A stretch of 64,000 nucleotides of DNA from Chryseobacterium mucoviscidosis (GCF_002177115.1 NZ_MVAG01000080.1:1-64000), one strand, 5' to 3'. Counted from the stretch's first letter, positions 34,631-44,418 are shown. Program-made: numbers and translations. The notes: generated by a model not told the origin, from the sequence alone.

Positions 34631-37600
34631 ATGAGTTTTTTAAACAAAGTTCTAAAAGGGTTTTTGGGAGACAAAAAAGCGCAGGACCTAAAAGAAGTAA
34701 AAAAAGTTGTAACAAAAATCAAAGCTGTTGAACCCGCTATTCAGCAATTGTCTGATGATGGTTTAAGAGAGAAAACTGCTGAGTTTAAAGAAAATATTAA
34801 ATCTGCAACCAGCAAAATCACAGCACAGATAGAACAGATCCAGGAGCAGATCAAAAATTCGAAAAACGTTGACGAAAAAGAAGCGCTTTTTACGAAGATT
34901 GAGTCTCTGAAAAAAGAATCATACGAAATTGAAGAAAAAGTGCTTAGCCAGATTCTTCCTGAAGTTTTCGCTTTGGTGAAGGAAACAGCAAGAAGATGGG
35001 CGCAAAACGGAGAAATCCGTGTAACCGCTTCAGACTGGGACAGACAATTGGCTGCCGCAGGAAAAGATTTCGTGGAAATTCAGGGCGATCAGGCAGTCTG
35101 GAAAAACTCATGGGACGCTGCAGGAACTCCTGTAAACTGGGATATGGTACATTACGATGTTCAGTTTATCGGGGGTATTATCCTACACAGCGGTAAAATT
35201 GCCGAAATGGCGACCGGAGAAGGTAAAACTTTGGTAGGGACGCTTCCAATTTTCTTAAATGCACTTCCGGGAAGAGGAGTTCACGTAGTAACGGTGAACG
35301 ACTATCTTGCGAAAAGAGACTCGGCATGGATGGGACCATTGTACCAATTCCACGGAATGTCAATCGACTGTATTGATAATCACCAGCCGAACTCGGACGG
35401 AAGAAGAAAAGCATACAATTCAGATATTACCTACGGAACCAATAATGAATTTGGTTTCGATTATCTGAGAGACAACATGGTAACTTCACCTTCAGAACTG
35501 GTGCAGAGAGAACTAAACTTTGCGATCGTGGATGAGGTAGACTCTGTATTGGTAGATGATGCAAGAACACCGTTGATTATTTCAGGTCCGGTTCCACAGG
35601 GAGACAGACAGGAATTTGATGTTCTTAAACCTTCTATCGACAGAATTGTTGAAGTTCAGAAAAAAACAGTTTCTACGATTTTTAATGAAGCGAAAAAATT
35701 AATCGCTGCAGGAAACACAAAAGAAGGAGGTTTCAAACTCCTACAGGCTTACAGAGGTCTTCCTAAGAGCAGACAATTAATTAAATTCTTATCGGAAAGC
35801 GGAAACCGTGCGTTGCTTCAGAAAGTAGAAGCGCAATATATGCAGGACAACAACCGCGATATGCCGATCGTAGATAAAGATCTATACTTCGTTATTGAAG
35901 AAAAAAACAATCAGGTTGATCTTACAGACAAAGGTGTTGAATACATGTCTCAGGGAAATTCTGATCCTAACTTCTTCGTTCTTCCGGACATCGGAACTGA
36001 AATCGCAGAACTGGAAGCTAAAAATTTATCTAAAGAAGAAGAATTTGAAGCGAAAGAAAGACTTTTCTCTGATTTTGCAGAAAAATCTGAAAGAGTTCAC
36101 ACGATGAGCCAACTGTTGAAAGCATATACATTATTTGAAAAAGATGATGAATATGTGGTTATTGACGGCGAGGTAAAAATCGTTGATGAACAGACAGGTC
36201 GTATTATGGAAGGAAGACGTTATTCAGACGGTCTTCACCAGGCGATCGAAGCGAAAGAAAATGTAAAAATCGAAGCTGCAACGCAGACTTTTGCAACCAT
36301 TACCCTTCAGAATTATTTCCGTATGTACAATAAACTTGCGGGGATGACGGGTACTGCAGAAACGGAAGCAGGTGAGCTTTGGGAAATTTATAAATTAGAC
36401 GTTGTGGTAATTCCTACCAACCGTCCGATTTTAAGACACGACAGACAGGATTTAGTTTTTAAAACTAACCGTGAAAAATACAATGCTGTAATTGAAGAAA
36501 TTGAAAAATTAACGGCTGCAGGAAGACCTGTTCTGGTAGGTACAACATCTGTTGAAATCTCACAGTTATTATCAAAAGCCCTTCAGTTAAGAAAAATTAA
36601 TCATCAGGTTCTGAACGCGAAGCTTCACAAAAAAGAAGCGGAAATTGTTGCAGGAGCAGGACAGCCGGGCGTTGTAACCATTGCAACCAACATGGCAGGT
36701 CGTGGTACGGATATTAAGCTTACCAAAGAAGTAAAAGAAGCGGGAGGTTTGGCAATTATCGGAACAGAAAGACACGATTCAAGACGTGTTGACAGACAGT
36801 TGAGAGGTAGAGCAGGAAGACAGGGAGATCCGGGAAGTTCTCAGTTCTATGTTTCTCTGGAAGATAACTTAATGCGTTTATTCGGTTCTGAAAGAATTGC
36901 TAAAATGATGGACAGAATGGGTCATAAGGAAGGTGAAGTGATTCAGCATTCCATGATCTCAAAATCTATTGAAAGAGCGCAGAAAAAAGTAGAGGAAAAC
37001 AACTTCGGAACAAGAAAGAGACTTCTTGAATATGATGATGTAATGAACAAACAGCGTGACGTAATCTACAAAAGAAGAAAGAACGCTTTGTTCGGTGATC
37101 ACCTGAAGTACGACATCACCAATATGATCTTTGACGTGGCAAATTCTATCGCAGCGAAAGGAAAAGCGACAGGAAGCTATAAAGATTTCGAATACGAGAT
37201 CATCAAAACATTTACGATGGAATCTCCGGTTTCTGAGAACGATTTCAAGAATAAAACAGTTCAGGATTTAACGAACATTTTATTCAAAGCAGCTCAGGAA
37301 GATTATCAGATGAAACTGAACTTGCTGAAAGAAAAATCTTTCCCGATTATCGAGAATGTTTATCAGAATCAGGGTTCAATGTTCAGAATGATTCAGGTTC
37401 CTTTCACAGACGGTCATAAAACAATGACGATCGTAACCGATCTTAAAGAGGCTTATGAAACGCAGTGCGACAGCTTAATCAATGATTTTGAAAAGAACAT
37501 TACGTTATCCATCATCGATGAAAACTGGAAGCTTCACCTTCGTGAAATGGACGATTTAAGAAGATCTTCACAGGGAGCTGTTTACGAGCAGAAAGATCCG

Positions 37601-37705
37601 TTGGTAATTTATAAGCAGGAATCTTTCCACTTATTCAGCGAAATGATCGAGAAGTTAAACAAAGAAATTATATCTTTCTTATACAAAGGCGAAATCCCTG
37701 CATAA
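34631..37705 (+). CDS. secA: Preprotein translocase ATPase SecA
   Basis: SecA drives post-translational export through SecYEG. The 1024-aa protein shows the DEAD motor: [19 protein letters not shown] (Walker A), the [14 protein letters not shown] and [15 protein letters not shown] segments, [19 protein letters not shown], and [34 protein letters not shown]. It is longer than the E. coli protein because of insertions, including a charged coil near residues 60-95. The C-terminus ends KGEIPA and lacks the zinc-binding Cys motif of proteobacterial SecA. Confidence 0.98.
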   Translation: MSFLNKVLKGFLGDKKAQDLKEVKKVVTKIKAVEPAIQQLSDDGLREKTAEFKENIKSATSKITAQIEQIQEQIKNSKNVDEKEALFTKIESLKKESYEIEEKVLSQILPEVFALVKETARRWAQNGEIRVTASDWDRQLAAAGKDFVEIQGDQAVWKNSWDAAGTPVNWDMVHYDVQFIGGIILHSGKIAEMATGEGKTLVGTLPIFLNALPGRGVHVVTVNDYLAKRDSAWMGPLYQFHGMSIDCIDNHQPNSDGRRKAYNSDITYGTNNEFGFDYLRDNMVTSPSELVQRELNFAIVDEVDSVLVDDARTPLIISGPVPQGDRQEFDVLKPSIDRIVEVQKKTVSTIFNEAKKLIAAGNTKEGGFKLLQAYRGLPKSRQLIKFLSESGNRALLQKVEAQYMQDNNRDMPIVDKDLYFVIEEKNNQVDLTDKGVEYMSQGNSDPNFFVLPDIGTEIAELEAKNLSKEEEFEAKERLFSDFAEKSERVHTMSQLLKAYTLFEKDDEYVVIDGEVKIVDEQTGRIMEGRRYSDGLHQAIEAKENVKIEAATQTFATITLQNYFRMYNKLAGMTGTAETEAGELWEIYKLDVVVIPTNRPILRHDRQDLVFKTNREKYNAVIEEIEKLTAAGRPVLVGTTSVEISQLLSKALQLRKINHQVLNAKLHKKEAEIVAGAGQPGVVTIATNMAGRGTDIKLTKEVKEAGGLAIIGTERHDSRRVDRQLRGRAGRQGDPGSSQFYVSLEDNLMRLFGSERIAKMMDRMGHKEGEVIQHSMISKSIERAQKKVEENNFGTRKRLLEYDDVMNKQRDVIYKRRKNALFGDHLKYDITNMIFDVANSIAAKGKATGSYKDFEYEIIKTFTMESPVSENDFKNKTVQDLTNILFKAAQEDYQMKLNLLKEKSFPIIENVYQNQGSMFRMIQVPFTDGHKTMTIVTDLKEAYETQCDSLINDFEKNITLSIIDENWKLHLREMDDLRRSSQGAVYEQKDPLVIYKQESFHLFSEMIEKLNKEIISFLYKGEIPA

Positions 37706-37727
37706 GAATAATTAACAATAATTTAAA

Positions 37728-37759
37728 AACCGTTACAATTCAGTTTGTAGCGGTTTTTT
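37728..37759 (+). terminator. secA terminator
   Basis: AACCGTTACAA/TTGTAGCGGTT stem (one G-U pair), 6-nt loop, then TTTTG, 23 nt after the stop. Confidence 0.87.
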
Positions 37760-37827
37760 GTTGCTCTTTCCTTTTGCTTTTATGACAAAAATCAATTTTA
37801 TTATTTATTTAGAATAATTAAAAACAA

Positions 37828-37835
37828 TATATTTG
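37828..37835 (+). promoter_or_regulatory. -7 box TATATTTG
   Basis: TAnnTTTG match 19 nt before the siderophore-receptor ATG. Iron control by a Fur-type protein would be expected, but no clear Fur box was recognised. Confidence 0.55.
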
Positions 37836-37854
37836 CATAAAAATTTAAGGTTTC

Positions 37855-39990
37855 ATGAAAAATGTACTGATCTGTGCTTCGCTGTTAGGTTCTATTCTAA
37901 CGTTTGCTCAGGAAAAAGATTCAATTAAAGGAAATGATATTGAAGAGGTAATTGTAAACGGAAAGTATTACAAGAAATATGTAGAAAAGGAAGGTTCTTC
38001 TTCTATTCGTCTGGACGAAGAATTAATCAAGATTCCTCAGAATGTTTCTATCATTACAAACAGAGCATTGGAAGATCAGCAGGTTACCACTTTGGGAGAC
38101 GGTGTTCTTAGAAATGTTGCCGGAGCTCAACGATTGGAACACTGGGGAGATATGTACACCAGAGTAAATATGAGAGGTTCCAGAGCCGCAGCTTTCATGA
38201 ACGGAGTGAATGTAACTTCAAACTGGGGACCACTTAGCGAAGATATGTCGTATGTAGACCACATTGAATTTATAAAAGGACCTTCCGGATTTTTGATGTC
38301 TAACGAAGAACCGAGCGGAATTTACAATATCGTTACCAAAAAACCGACAGGACAATCTTTAAACGGTTCTGCAAGAGTAACTCTCGGAAGCTTTAATATG
38401 TACAGAGGAGAAGCTGATGTAGATACTAAAATTACAGATAAAGTGGCTTTCAGATTAAATTTAATGGCTCAGAATAAAAACAGTTTCAGAGACTATGAAT
38501 TTAATGACAGATACATCATTAATCCTTCCTTAAAGGTAAATCTTACCGATAAAACGACTTTAACAGCAGAATATATTTATCAGAAAGCAAAAATGTCTGA
38601 AGTAGGATCTGCTTATGTTTTCAGCTATGAAGGATACGCCACAAAACCGGTTGAATACACCATGACCGATCCCGGAATTGCACCCACCAATGTGGATAAT
38701 AATACCGTAAATGTAAATATTCAGCATAAGTTTAACAGCAACTGGAAACTGACTTCACAGCTAACTTATGTGAATGAATATACTTTAGGAAGCGACATCT
38801 GGCCTTCTCAATTTTTACCGAATGGAGACATGATCAGAACGCTTTATTTTTGGGAAGCAAGCAACGTGATGAAATTCGGGCAGGTATTTCTTAACGGTTA
38901 TTTCAAAACAGGAGCTGTTTCTCATAAAATCTTAACAGGGCTGGATCTCGGCTCTAAAAAATATATGGCAGACTGGAATCAAAAACATGATTTAGACACA
39001 GCCGCAAAACCTTTTAATATCAACTCCACTACATACAGCCCGCCTTCCAACGGATACGCTAGTTTTGACACAAGTACTTCGCTGGAAAGCAGAGCAACTC
39101 CATACGGAACTATTGAACAAAATTATACCGGATTATATATTCAGGATGAATTAGGATTTTTTAATGATGCTTTAAGATTAACCCTTGCTGCGCGTTATAC
39201 GAATGTGAAAGAAAATTCTTACGGAACCAAAGCAGAAGCAGACAAAATTACGCCGCGAATCGGAATAAGCTATTCGATTGACGATAATACTTCTGTGTAC
39301 GGTTTATACGATCAGTCTTTCGTTCCTCAGGCAGGGTTTTTCAGAACCGGAGGAATTCCAAAACCTATTACCGGAAACAACATGGAAGTTGGGGTGAAAA
39401 GAGACTGGTTTGGCGGAAAATGGAATACTACGTTGTCTTTGTACAACATCATTAAAAGAAATTCTACGGTTGCAGATCCTGCAAACAGTACTCTTGAAAA
39501 CTTTATCATTGATTTGGGTAAAACAAGAGTTCAGGGAATTGAATTTGATCTGAAAGGTGAAATCACAAGAGGATTTAATGCCATCTTTAACTATGCTTTC
39601 ACGGAAAACAAAATTACAGAATCCAATGATCCTATAAGAAATCCTGTAGGAATGAGAATTCCGGGTTACGCGAAACATACGATGAACGGATGGCTGAACT
39701 ATACCTTTACACAGGGAACTCTGGAAGGTTTCGGGTTATCTTTTGGAGGAACCTATCTTGCAGACCGAAGCAGCTGGAACTGGGCAAATAGCGGAACGCA
39801 GAAAGATATGGATGATTATGTAAAATTCGATGCAGGACTTTCGTGGGAAAACACAAAATTCAGAGTCGGACTTAATGTATTCAATGTTTTCAACAGGTAC
39901 CTTTATTCGGGATCGCCATACGGAGCGTACTACTATTATCAGGCTGAAGCCCCGAGAAACTTCAGACTTTCTGTCGGATATAAATTTTAA
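37855..39990 (+). CDS. TonB-dependent siderophore receptor
   Basis: A 711-aa outer-membrane receptor of the siderophore class. Signal peptide ends LTFAQ; a TonB-box-like IEEVIVNG precedes the plug (about 55-170), which has IPQNVSIITNRALEDQ, VNMRGSR, YVDHIEFIKGPSGFLMSNEEPSGIYNIVTKKP. The barrel ends NFRLSVGYKF with terminal Phe. Pairing with a PepSY reductase-like gene downstream suggests ferric-siderophore uptake and reduction. No siderophore biosynthesis genes are nearby. Confidence 0.93.
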   Translation: MKNVLICASLLGSILTFAQEKDSIKGNDIEEVIVNGKYYKKYVEKEGSSSIRLDEELIKIPQNVSIITNRALEDQQVTTLGDGVLRNVAGAQRLEHWGDMYTRVNMRGSRAAAFMNGVNVTSNWGPLSEDMSYVDHIEFIKGPSGFLMSNEEPSGIYNIVTKKPTGQSLNGSARVTLGSFNMYRGEADVDTKITDKVAFRLNLMAQNKNSFRDYEFNDRYIINPSLKVNLTDKTTLTAEYIYQKAKMSEVGSAYVFSYEGYATKPVEYTMTDPGIAPTNVDNNTVNVNIQHKFNSNWKLTSQLTYVNEYTLGSDIWPSQFLPNGDMIRTLYFWEASNVMKFGQVFLNGYFKTGAVSHKILTGLDLGSKKYMADWNQKHDLDTAAKPFNINSTTYSPPSNGYASFDTSTSLESRATPYGTIEQNYTGLYIQDELGFFNDALRLTLAARYTNVKENSYGTKAEADKITPRIGISYSIDDNTSVYGLYDQSFVPQAGFFRTGGIPKPITGNNMEVGVKRDWFGGKWNTTLSLYNIIKRNSTVADPANSTLENFIIDLGKTRVQGIEFDLKGEITRGFNAIFNYAFTENKITESNDPIRNPVGMRIPGYAKHTMNGWLNYTFTQGTLEGFGLSFGGTYLADRSSWNWANSGTQKDMDDYVKFDAGLSWENTKFRVGLNVFNVFNRYLYSGSPYGAYYYYQAEAPRNFRLSVGYKF

Positions 39991-40001
39991 TTATCAATCT
40001 T

Positions 40002-40031
40002 AAAAGTTAGCCTTTCCGGAGGCTGACTTTT
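40002..40031 (+). terminator. Intercistronic hairpin between receptor and PepSY gene
   Basis: A 12-bp stem AAAAGTTAGCCT/AGGCTGACTTTT (one G-U pair) with a 6-nt loop is followed by TCTTTC. It looks like a weak terminator or a processing/stability element lowering expression of the second gene. Confidence 0.65.
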
Positions 40032-40054
40032 CTTTCATTAAAAGTTTAATAAAA

Positions 40055-41266
40055 ATGAGGAAAAAGCATCATCATAAAAAAAAACCAAGTGCTTTTAAAA
40101 AATGGACGGGAAAACTGCATTTGTGGCTGGGTCTTGGAATTGGGTTTCTAATCTTCATTATTTCGATAACGGGAGCATTGTACGTTTTCAAGGATGAAAT
40201 TGAAAATGCGACGAGAAAAGACGTGATCTATCATAACGAGCAGAATATCGATCAGAAACAGATTCTTCCGATAAGAACGCTGGAAAAAGCAGTGGTGGAG
40301 CAGGTAAAAGAAAAATATCCGGTGCATTGGGTGAATATCCCGATTGATAAAAAGATGTCTTACCTCTTTTACTGGTACGAACACGATCCGAAAGGTTGGA
40401 ATTATTTTGATGAATTTCCCATCTATAAAGTTGCCTACGTAAATCCATACAGTGGAAAAGTTTTAGGAACCTACGACGAGAAAAACGGATTTTTCCAGAT
40501 CGTTAAAATGATCCACTGGAGTTTTCTTTTAAAACAGTCTTGGGGAACCTATGTTGTGGGAATTCCTGTGCTGATTTTTGTATTCATGCTGATTTCTGGA
40601 ATCATTCTGTGGTGGCCTAAAAATAAAGCCGCAAGAAAACAGCGTTTTTCTTTCAAATGGAAAAATGTACAAAACTGGAAAAGAAAAAATTACGATCTAC
40701 ACAACGTTTTAGGTTTTTATGCTTCCGTTTTCGCACTGATTTTCTCCATCACCGGATTATTTTACGCCTTTTTATTCGTTCAGTCATCAATATATTTCAT
40801 CTTTTCAGGAGGAAAAACCGCTTATCCCGACTTTTCATCAATCAAAACAAAAGCACCGATTGAATGGAGAACCGAAGGAACTTTAGACAAAATAAGCAAT
40901 ACCGTAAAAGCAAAATATCCCGATTCGTATAACTTTTCCATCGATCTCGGACACGAACATATGGACGATCATGAACATCCGAATTTCGAAGTCTATGTAA
41001 AACACCTCTCCTATTCTTACCACAAAAGCAGCAGTTTAATCTTTGATGAAAACTCGGGAGAACTGCTTCATACCCACGATATGAAAGACAAAAATTTTGG
41101 CGAAAAAACGGTAGGAGCCAACTACGATATCCACGTCGGATCCATTTTAGGACTTCCCACAAAGATCATTGCCTTCATTGTAAGTTTGATATGTGCCTCA
41201 TTACCAGTCACCGGCTTCATGATCTGGTGGGGAAGAAGAAAAAAGAAAACCCCAAAAGCAACATAA
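40055..41266 (+). CDS. PepSY-associated TM protein (ferric reductase-like)
   Basis: A 403-aa inner-membrane protein of the PepSY_TM family: four main TM helices (about 27-50, 170-190, 223-247, 370-390) and periplasmic PepSY-like loops. HKKKPSAFKKWTGKLHLWLGLGIGF and the IHWSFLLKQSWGTYVVGIPV/NYDLHNVLGFYAS/HVGSILGLPTKIIAFIVSL histidines resemble the putative haem-ligating positions of siderophore reductases (FhuF-unrelated, PiuB type). Position 64 nt after the siderophore receptor supports a role in releasing iron from imported complexes; this is an inference. Confidence 0.85.
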   Translation: MRKKHHHKKKPSAFKKWTGKLHLWLGLGIGFLIFIISITGALYVFKDEIENATRKDVIYHNEQNIDQKQILPIRTLEKAVVEQVKEKYPVHWVNIPIDKKMSYLFYWYEHDPKGWNYFDEFPIYKVAYVNPYSGKVLGTYDEKNGFFQIVKMIHWSFLLKQSWGTYVVGIPVLIFVFMLISGIILWWPKNKAARKQRFSFKWKNVQNWKRKNYDLHNVLGFYASVFALIFSITGLFYAFLFVQSSIYFIFSGGKTAYPDFSSIKTKAPIEWRTEGTLDKISNTVKAKYPDSYNFSIDLGHEHMDDHEHPNFEVYVKHLSYSYHKSSSLIFDENSGELLHTHDMKDKNFGEKTVGANYDIHVGSILGLPTKIIAFIVSLICASLPVTGFMIWWGRRKKKTPKAT

Positions 41267-41350
41267 TATTTTTTTAAAATAAATCTTTGGTTAATCGTCT
41301 AATAATAAGATCTTTTTTATAATTTTAGCCTTTTAGAATTTTAGAACAGA

Positions 41351-42319
41351 ATGTCATTAGTAGATTTGTCAAAAAACGTTGCGCTGGGAATTGATATTGG
41401 CGGAACGAACACAAAATTTGGAGTGGTAAACCACAGAGGCGAAGTTTTGGAAAAAGGAAACATCCGCACAGATGCCTATCCTACTGTAGAAGAATATATT
41501 GACGCTTTATACGAGGCGGTTCATCCCCTGATCGAAAGCCATGGAAAAGAGAAAAATTTTGATGGAATCGGGGTTGGTGCTCCCAATGCCAATTACTATA
41601 CAGGAACGATAGAACAGGCTCCCAATCTTCCGTGGAAAGGAACCATCCCTTTTGCTGAACTCATGTCGGCAAAATTCGGGCTTCCGTGTACCATTACTAA
41701 TGACGCGAATGCTGCAGCCATCGGAGAAATGCTTTTCGGAGCCGCAAGAGGAATGAAAGATTTCATCATGATTACTCTGGGAACAGGCGTTGGAAGCGGA
41801 ATTGTTGCAGGTGGAAAACTCATCTACGGACACGACGGATTTGCCGGAGAACTGGGACATACCATCGTAAAACCGGGCGGAAGAAAACACTGGAGCACGG
41901 GTTCTGAAGGCTGTCTTGAAGCCTATGCATCCGCAACCGGAATTGCGATTACCGCAAAAAAAATGAGAGCCGAATTCCCTGAATCTTTACTCAATCAGTA
42001 TCCTGAAGAATCCATCAATTCTAAAACCGTTCACGAATGTGCTATACAGGGCGATCCGATTTCTATTGAAGTGTTCCGATATACCGGACAGAAACTGGGA
42101 GAAGCTTTGGCAAATTTTGTAATGTTCTCTTCTCCGGAAGCAATTCTTTTATTTGGCGGCGTGATAAAAGCAGGCGATTTTATTTTAAAGCCTACGAAAC
42201 TTCACATGGAAAGAAATCTGCTTCCTATTTTCAGAAACAAGGTAAAATTGGTTTTCAGTGAACTTGACGAAGCGGATGCGGCTATTTTAGGCGCAAGTGC
42301 TTTGGTTTGGGAAAAATAA
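41351..42319 (+). CDS. ROK family sugar kinase
   Basis: A 322-aa ROK protein. The ATP-binding ALGIDIGGTNTKFGVV, the catalytic TNDANAAAIGEMLFGAARG and the GTGVGSGIVAGGKLIYGHDGFAGELGH segment are clear, indicating glucokinase-like activity. The usual ROK zinc motif CxCGxxGCxE is not intact: the corresponding GRKHWSTGSEGCLEAY keeps only one Cys. The substrate is probably glucose or a related hexose. It is monocistronic and no HTH domain is present, so it is not a repressor. Confidence 0.88.
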   Translation: MSLVDLSKNVALGIDIGGTNTKFGVVNHRGEVLEKGNIRTDAYPTVEEYIDALYEAVHPLIESHGKEKNFDGIGVGAPNANYYTGTIEQAPNLPWKGTIPFAELMSAKFGLPCTITNDANAAAIGEMLFGAARGMKDFIMITLGTGVGSGIVAGGKLIYGHDGFAGELGHTIVKPGGRKHWSTGSEGCLEAYASATGIAITAKKMRAEFPESLLNQYPEESINSKTVHECAIQGDPISIEVFRYTGQKLGEALANFVMFSSPEAILLFGGVIKAGDFILKPTKLHMERNLLPIFRNKVKLVFSELDEADAAILGASALVWEK

Positions 42320-42398
42320 CCGGAACATTTTGATTATCTGCGTTGATTTCTATTAAATTTTTTAACGCAAAATCAGCACAGATTCTTCAATAATACAG

Positions 42399-42425
42399 GC
42401 ATCCTTTTGTAAGGGTGCTTTTTTG
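42399..42425 (+). terminator. Intrinsic terminator
   Basis: GCATCCTT/AAGGGTGC stem (one G-U pair), 4-nt loop, then a T-run; 80 nt after the ROK gene. Confidence 0.8.
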
Positions 42426-42447
42426 TTTTTATATCATCTTTGTAGAT

Positions 42448-42540
42448 GCTTCGACAGGCTCAGCATGACACCGCTAATACTAATCTCTATGAGTAACAAA
42501 TTTGCGGCACTGTCATCCTGAGCGCGAAGCAGTCGAAGGA
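42448..42540. repeat. REP-like imperfect inverted repeat
   Basis: The left arm GCTTCGACAGGCTCAGCATG(ACA) at 42448-42470 is the imperfect reverse complement of the right arm at 42511-42540, which starts TGTCATCCTGAGCG and ends GTCGAAGGA. The pair resembles the CTTCGAC...CTCAG-ATGACA interspersed repeat found in intergenic DNA of many flavobacteria. Copy number cannot be judged from one window. Confidence 0.75.
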
Positions 42541-42772
42541 TTTCTATTCTAACTCAATACTATTATTAAATTCTCTCGCAGATGTTGCGGATAACGCAGA
42601 TTTTAGATTTTTATCTGATGAAAATATTTTTGAGAATTGTGTTTGAAAAAATTTGTCTCATCTATCATGACAATTTGAATTTTGAACGCCCGATTGAAAA
42701 ACTTTTCCTTATTTTTGATAGGTTTTTCTCCATCTGTCACAGGAGAAAACAAGAAATTACAATAATTAATTT

Positions 42773-43327
42773 ATGGATAACAACAATTTAGAACAGATTA
42801 CTTTTGGGGGCGGATGTTTTTGGTGTGTGGAAAGCTGTTTCAATATGCTGAAAGGAGTACAGTCTGCGGTTTCCGGATATTCGGGAGGTCATAAAGACCA
42901 TCCTACGTATGAAGAGGTATGCACCGGAGAAACCGGACATGCAGAAGTGGTACAGATCACGTACGATCCTGCCGTTATTTCTTACGAACAGTTAATGGAT
43001 GTTTTCTTTTTCCTTCACGATCCTACGCAGCTTAACAGACAGGGAAATGATATCGGAACACAATACCGTTCTGTTATTTATTACAAAGATGATGCGGAAA
43101 AGGCAAAAGCTGAAGCCGCAATTGAGAAATCTAAAGAGTCCGGAAGATGGCAGGGAACCTATGTAACGGAAGTAACGAAATTCGATAAATTCTGGGCAGC
43201 GGAACAGTATCACCAAGGATATTATAACGAAAACCCGACCCAGCCGTATTGCAGTGCAGTGGTAGGACCGAAAATTCAGAAGTTTAAAAAGCATTTCGGG
43301 GAATTGGGAATGTTGAATGAACAATAA
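42773..43327 (+). CDS. msrA: Peptide-methionine (S)-S-oxide reductase
   Basis: MsrA, 184 aa, reduces methionine-S-sulfoxide in oxidised proteins. The active-site motif GGGCFWCVE has nucleophilic Cys15; Cys18 and Cys22 (WCVESC) are additional. SGYSGGHKDHPTYEEVCTGETGHAEVVQ and the HQGYYNENP C-terminal segment confirm the family. It is a single-domain MsrA without MsrB. It has its own 3' terminator and no signal peptide, so it is cytosolic. Confidence 0.97.
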   Translation: MDNNNLEQITFGGGCFWCVESCFNMLKGVQSAVSGYSGGHKDHPTYEEVCTGETGHAEVVQITYDPAVISYEQLMDVFFFLHDPTQLNRQGNDIGTQYRSVIYYKDDAEKAKAEAAIEKSKESGRWQGTYVTEVTKFDKFWAAEQYHQGYYNENPTQPYCSAVVGPKIQKFKKHFGELGMLNEQ

Positions 43328-43420
43328 TTTATTGTTTATCTGTGATCCATCATCGTGCTTTATTTTAGCACAAAGGATTTTTTAATATCACTGATTACGG
43401 ATAGCTCCAATAACAACAGA

Positions 43421-43459
43421 ATTCGGGCGGTTTCCTTTGGAAACCGCCCGAATTTTTTT
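43421..43459. terminator. Strong terminator between convergent genes
   Basis: A 15-bp perfect stem (ATTCGGGCGGTTTCC and its complement) with a TTT loop and a run of seven T on the plus strand. It ends msrA and may also block read-through from the minus-strand gene. Confidence 0.9.
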
Positions 43460-43479
43460 GAAATAGCTGCAAATATATC

Positions 43480-44286
43480 CTATTCTTCTTCCAGTATCGC
43501 ATTTTCTCCGGCATATGTTTCAAGGATGTGTTCGGTAACATCTTTTAAGGCTTTTCCATTTTCAGGATGCTTCCCGAGACTTGTAAAAAATTCTACATGA
43601 TTATTGCTTTTATCGTACCAGACTTTTCCCATTGCATTATCAACAGTAAGTGTATCCGGTCGCATAATCTTTTTCATATTAATAAATGAGTAGCTATGCA
43701 TTGGTACAACCTCAGCACGAGAATGCAGCGAACTGCTGTCCGTTGCCATATAACGGTCTTTGTCCCAATACATATACGGTTTGTCTGTCGCAGGAGAACC
43801 CCATCCCGACATAAATCCTAAAGATTTGGAAGTTTTGCTGTTAGAAAAAAAGACGCCTCCTGTTACCATTAATAAAACGAAAACCATTTCCATAATCCCC
43901 AATCCGTTTTTCTTAAAAACATCCGGCAAATTAAAAATTGGCTTATTGGTAATATTGATAACAATCTTCGATAAAGTTTGGCTTACAGCATATTCAATCG
44001 TTTTCCAGTCAAGACAAAAATCTCTAAAATTATCATATTCTAAATATCTGCTGAGATCGTCTAAAATTGTTGTCTTTATATTGTAATCTTTATCTTTTTC
44101 TACTATTGTTTTATAATAGGTTTCAAAAGATTTATAACTCAAAAAAATATTATAGTCATCATTTAATGATCTTTCGAGATGACTTACAATTCCGTAAAAT
44201 GATTTTTCCGGAGTATCATTAGACGCTTTTTCGAAAACCTGTTCAAGCAGTTTTCTTTTCTGAGGTAAAAATTTTGACATATTCAA
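43480..44286 (-). CDS. Unknown single-TM protein, divergent from the two-component locus
   Basis: A 268-aa protein; the first Met may be at 44286 or 44280. Residues 1-95 are soluble and alpha-helical (SYKSFETYYKTIVEKDKDYN, then LDDLSRYLEYDNFRDF), a module recalled at the N-termini of varied flavobacterial proteins. A central TM helix follows (about 130-147, GIMEMVFVLLMVTGGVFF), then a C-terminal domain of about 115 residues (SGWGSPATDKPYMYWDKDRY..., GKVWYDKSNNHVEFFTSLGKHPENGKALKDVTEHILE). Its upstream region carries a TACGG-TTTT-CCGTA operator candidate at a fixed distance from its -7 box. Function unknown. Confidence 0.68.
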   Translation of the reverse strand: MNMSKFLPQKRKLLEQVFEKASNDTPEKSFYGIVSHLERSLNDDYNIFLSYKSFETYYKTIVEKDKDYNIKTTILDDLSRYLEYDNFRDFCLDWKTIEYAVSQTLSKIVINITNKPIFNLPDVFKKNGLGIMEMVFVLLMVTGGVFFSNSKTSKSLGFMSGWGSPATDKPYMYWDKDRYMATDSSSLHSRAEVVPMHSYSFINMKKIMRPDTLTVDNAMGKVWYDKSNNHVEFFTSLGKHPENGKALKDVTEHILETYAGENAILEEE

Positions 44287-44299
44287 CGGTTATTGGTGC

Positions 44300-44307
44300 G
44301 AAAATTA
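44300..44307 (-). promoter_or_regulatory. Putative -7 box TAATTTTC
   Basis: Matches TAnnTTTG except the last base, 13-20 nt before the minus-strand start. Its centre is 33 bp from the centre of the inverted repeat. Confidence 0.45.
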
Positions 44308-44329
44308 TGAAGTTTTACATCAACATCAT

Positions 44330-44343
44330 TACGGTTTTCCGTA
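44330..44343. promoter_or_regulatory. Inverted repeat TACGGTTTTCCGTA, candidate response-regulator operator
   Basis: 5-bp half-sites TACGG/CCGTA around TTTT. The identical 14-mer occurs at 47331-47344 before the secreted-protein operon, with the same 33-bp offset to the -7 box. Confidence 0.65.
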
Positions 44344-44354
44344 CTTCCCACTGA

Positions 44355-44387
44355 AAAAACTTTCCAAAAACTTTCCAAAAACTTTCT
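44355..44387. repeat. Three 11-bp tandem direct repeats
   Basis: AAAAACTTTCC occurs at 44355-44365 and 44366-44376, with a third copy ending in T at 44377-44387. They end 23 nt before the plus-strand TTACTTTG box, overlapping its -33 region. Confidence 0.75.
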
Positions 44388-44410
44388 AACCCTTGCTCTT
44401 CCTTTCGCCG

Positions 44411-44418
44411 TTACTTTG
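44411..44418 (+). promoter_or_regulatory. -7-like box TTACTTTG
   Basis: 7 of 8 to TAnnTTTG by position, or TA-N1-TTTG with a short spacer. The same octamer precedes the histidine kinase gene at 44938-44945. Confidence 0.4.

Larger units (their letters stand above)
42320..42772. other. Intergenic region with terminator and degenerate repeats
   Basis: No convincing gene in these 453 bp. It holds the ROK-gene terminator (42399-42425), a REP-like inverted pair (42448-42540) and traces of ATCTGCG/CGCAGAT simple repeats (42339-42400 and 42572-42600). A 69-codon open frame at 42582-42791 has no family resemblance and overlaps msrA. Confidence 0.7.

Noticed and set aside
42582..42791. 69-codon frame before msrA
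   Set aside because: No family pattern, unusual residue composition and overlap with the msrA start; lies in repeat-rich intergenic DNA.
44355..44387. Possible small CRISPR-like array
   Set aside because: The 11-bp units are directly adjacent with no spacers and no cas genes are present; these are tandem repeats.
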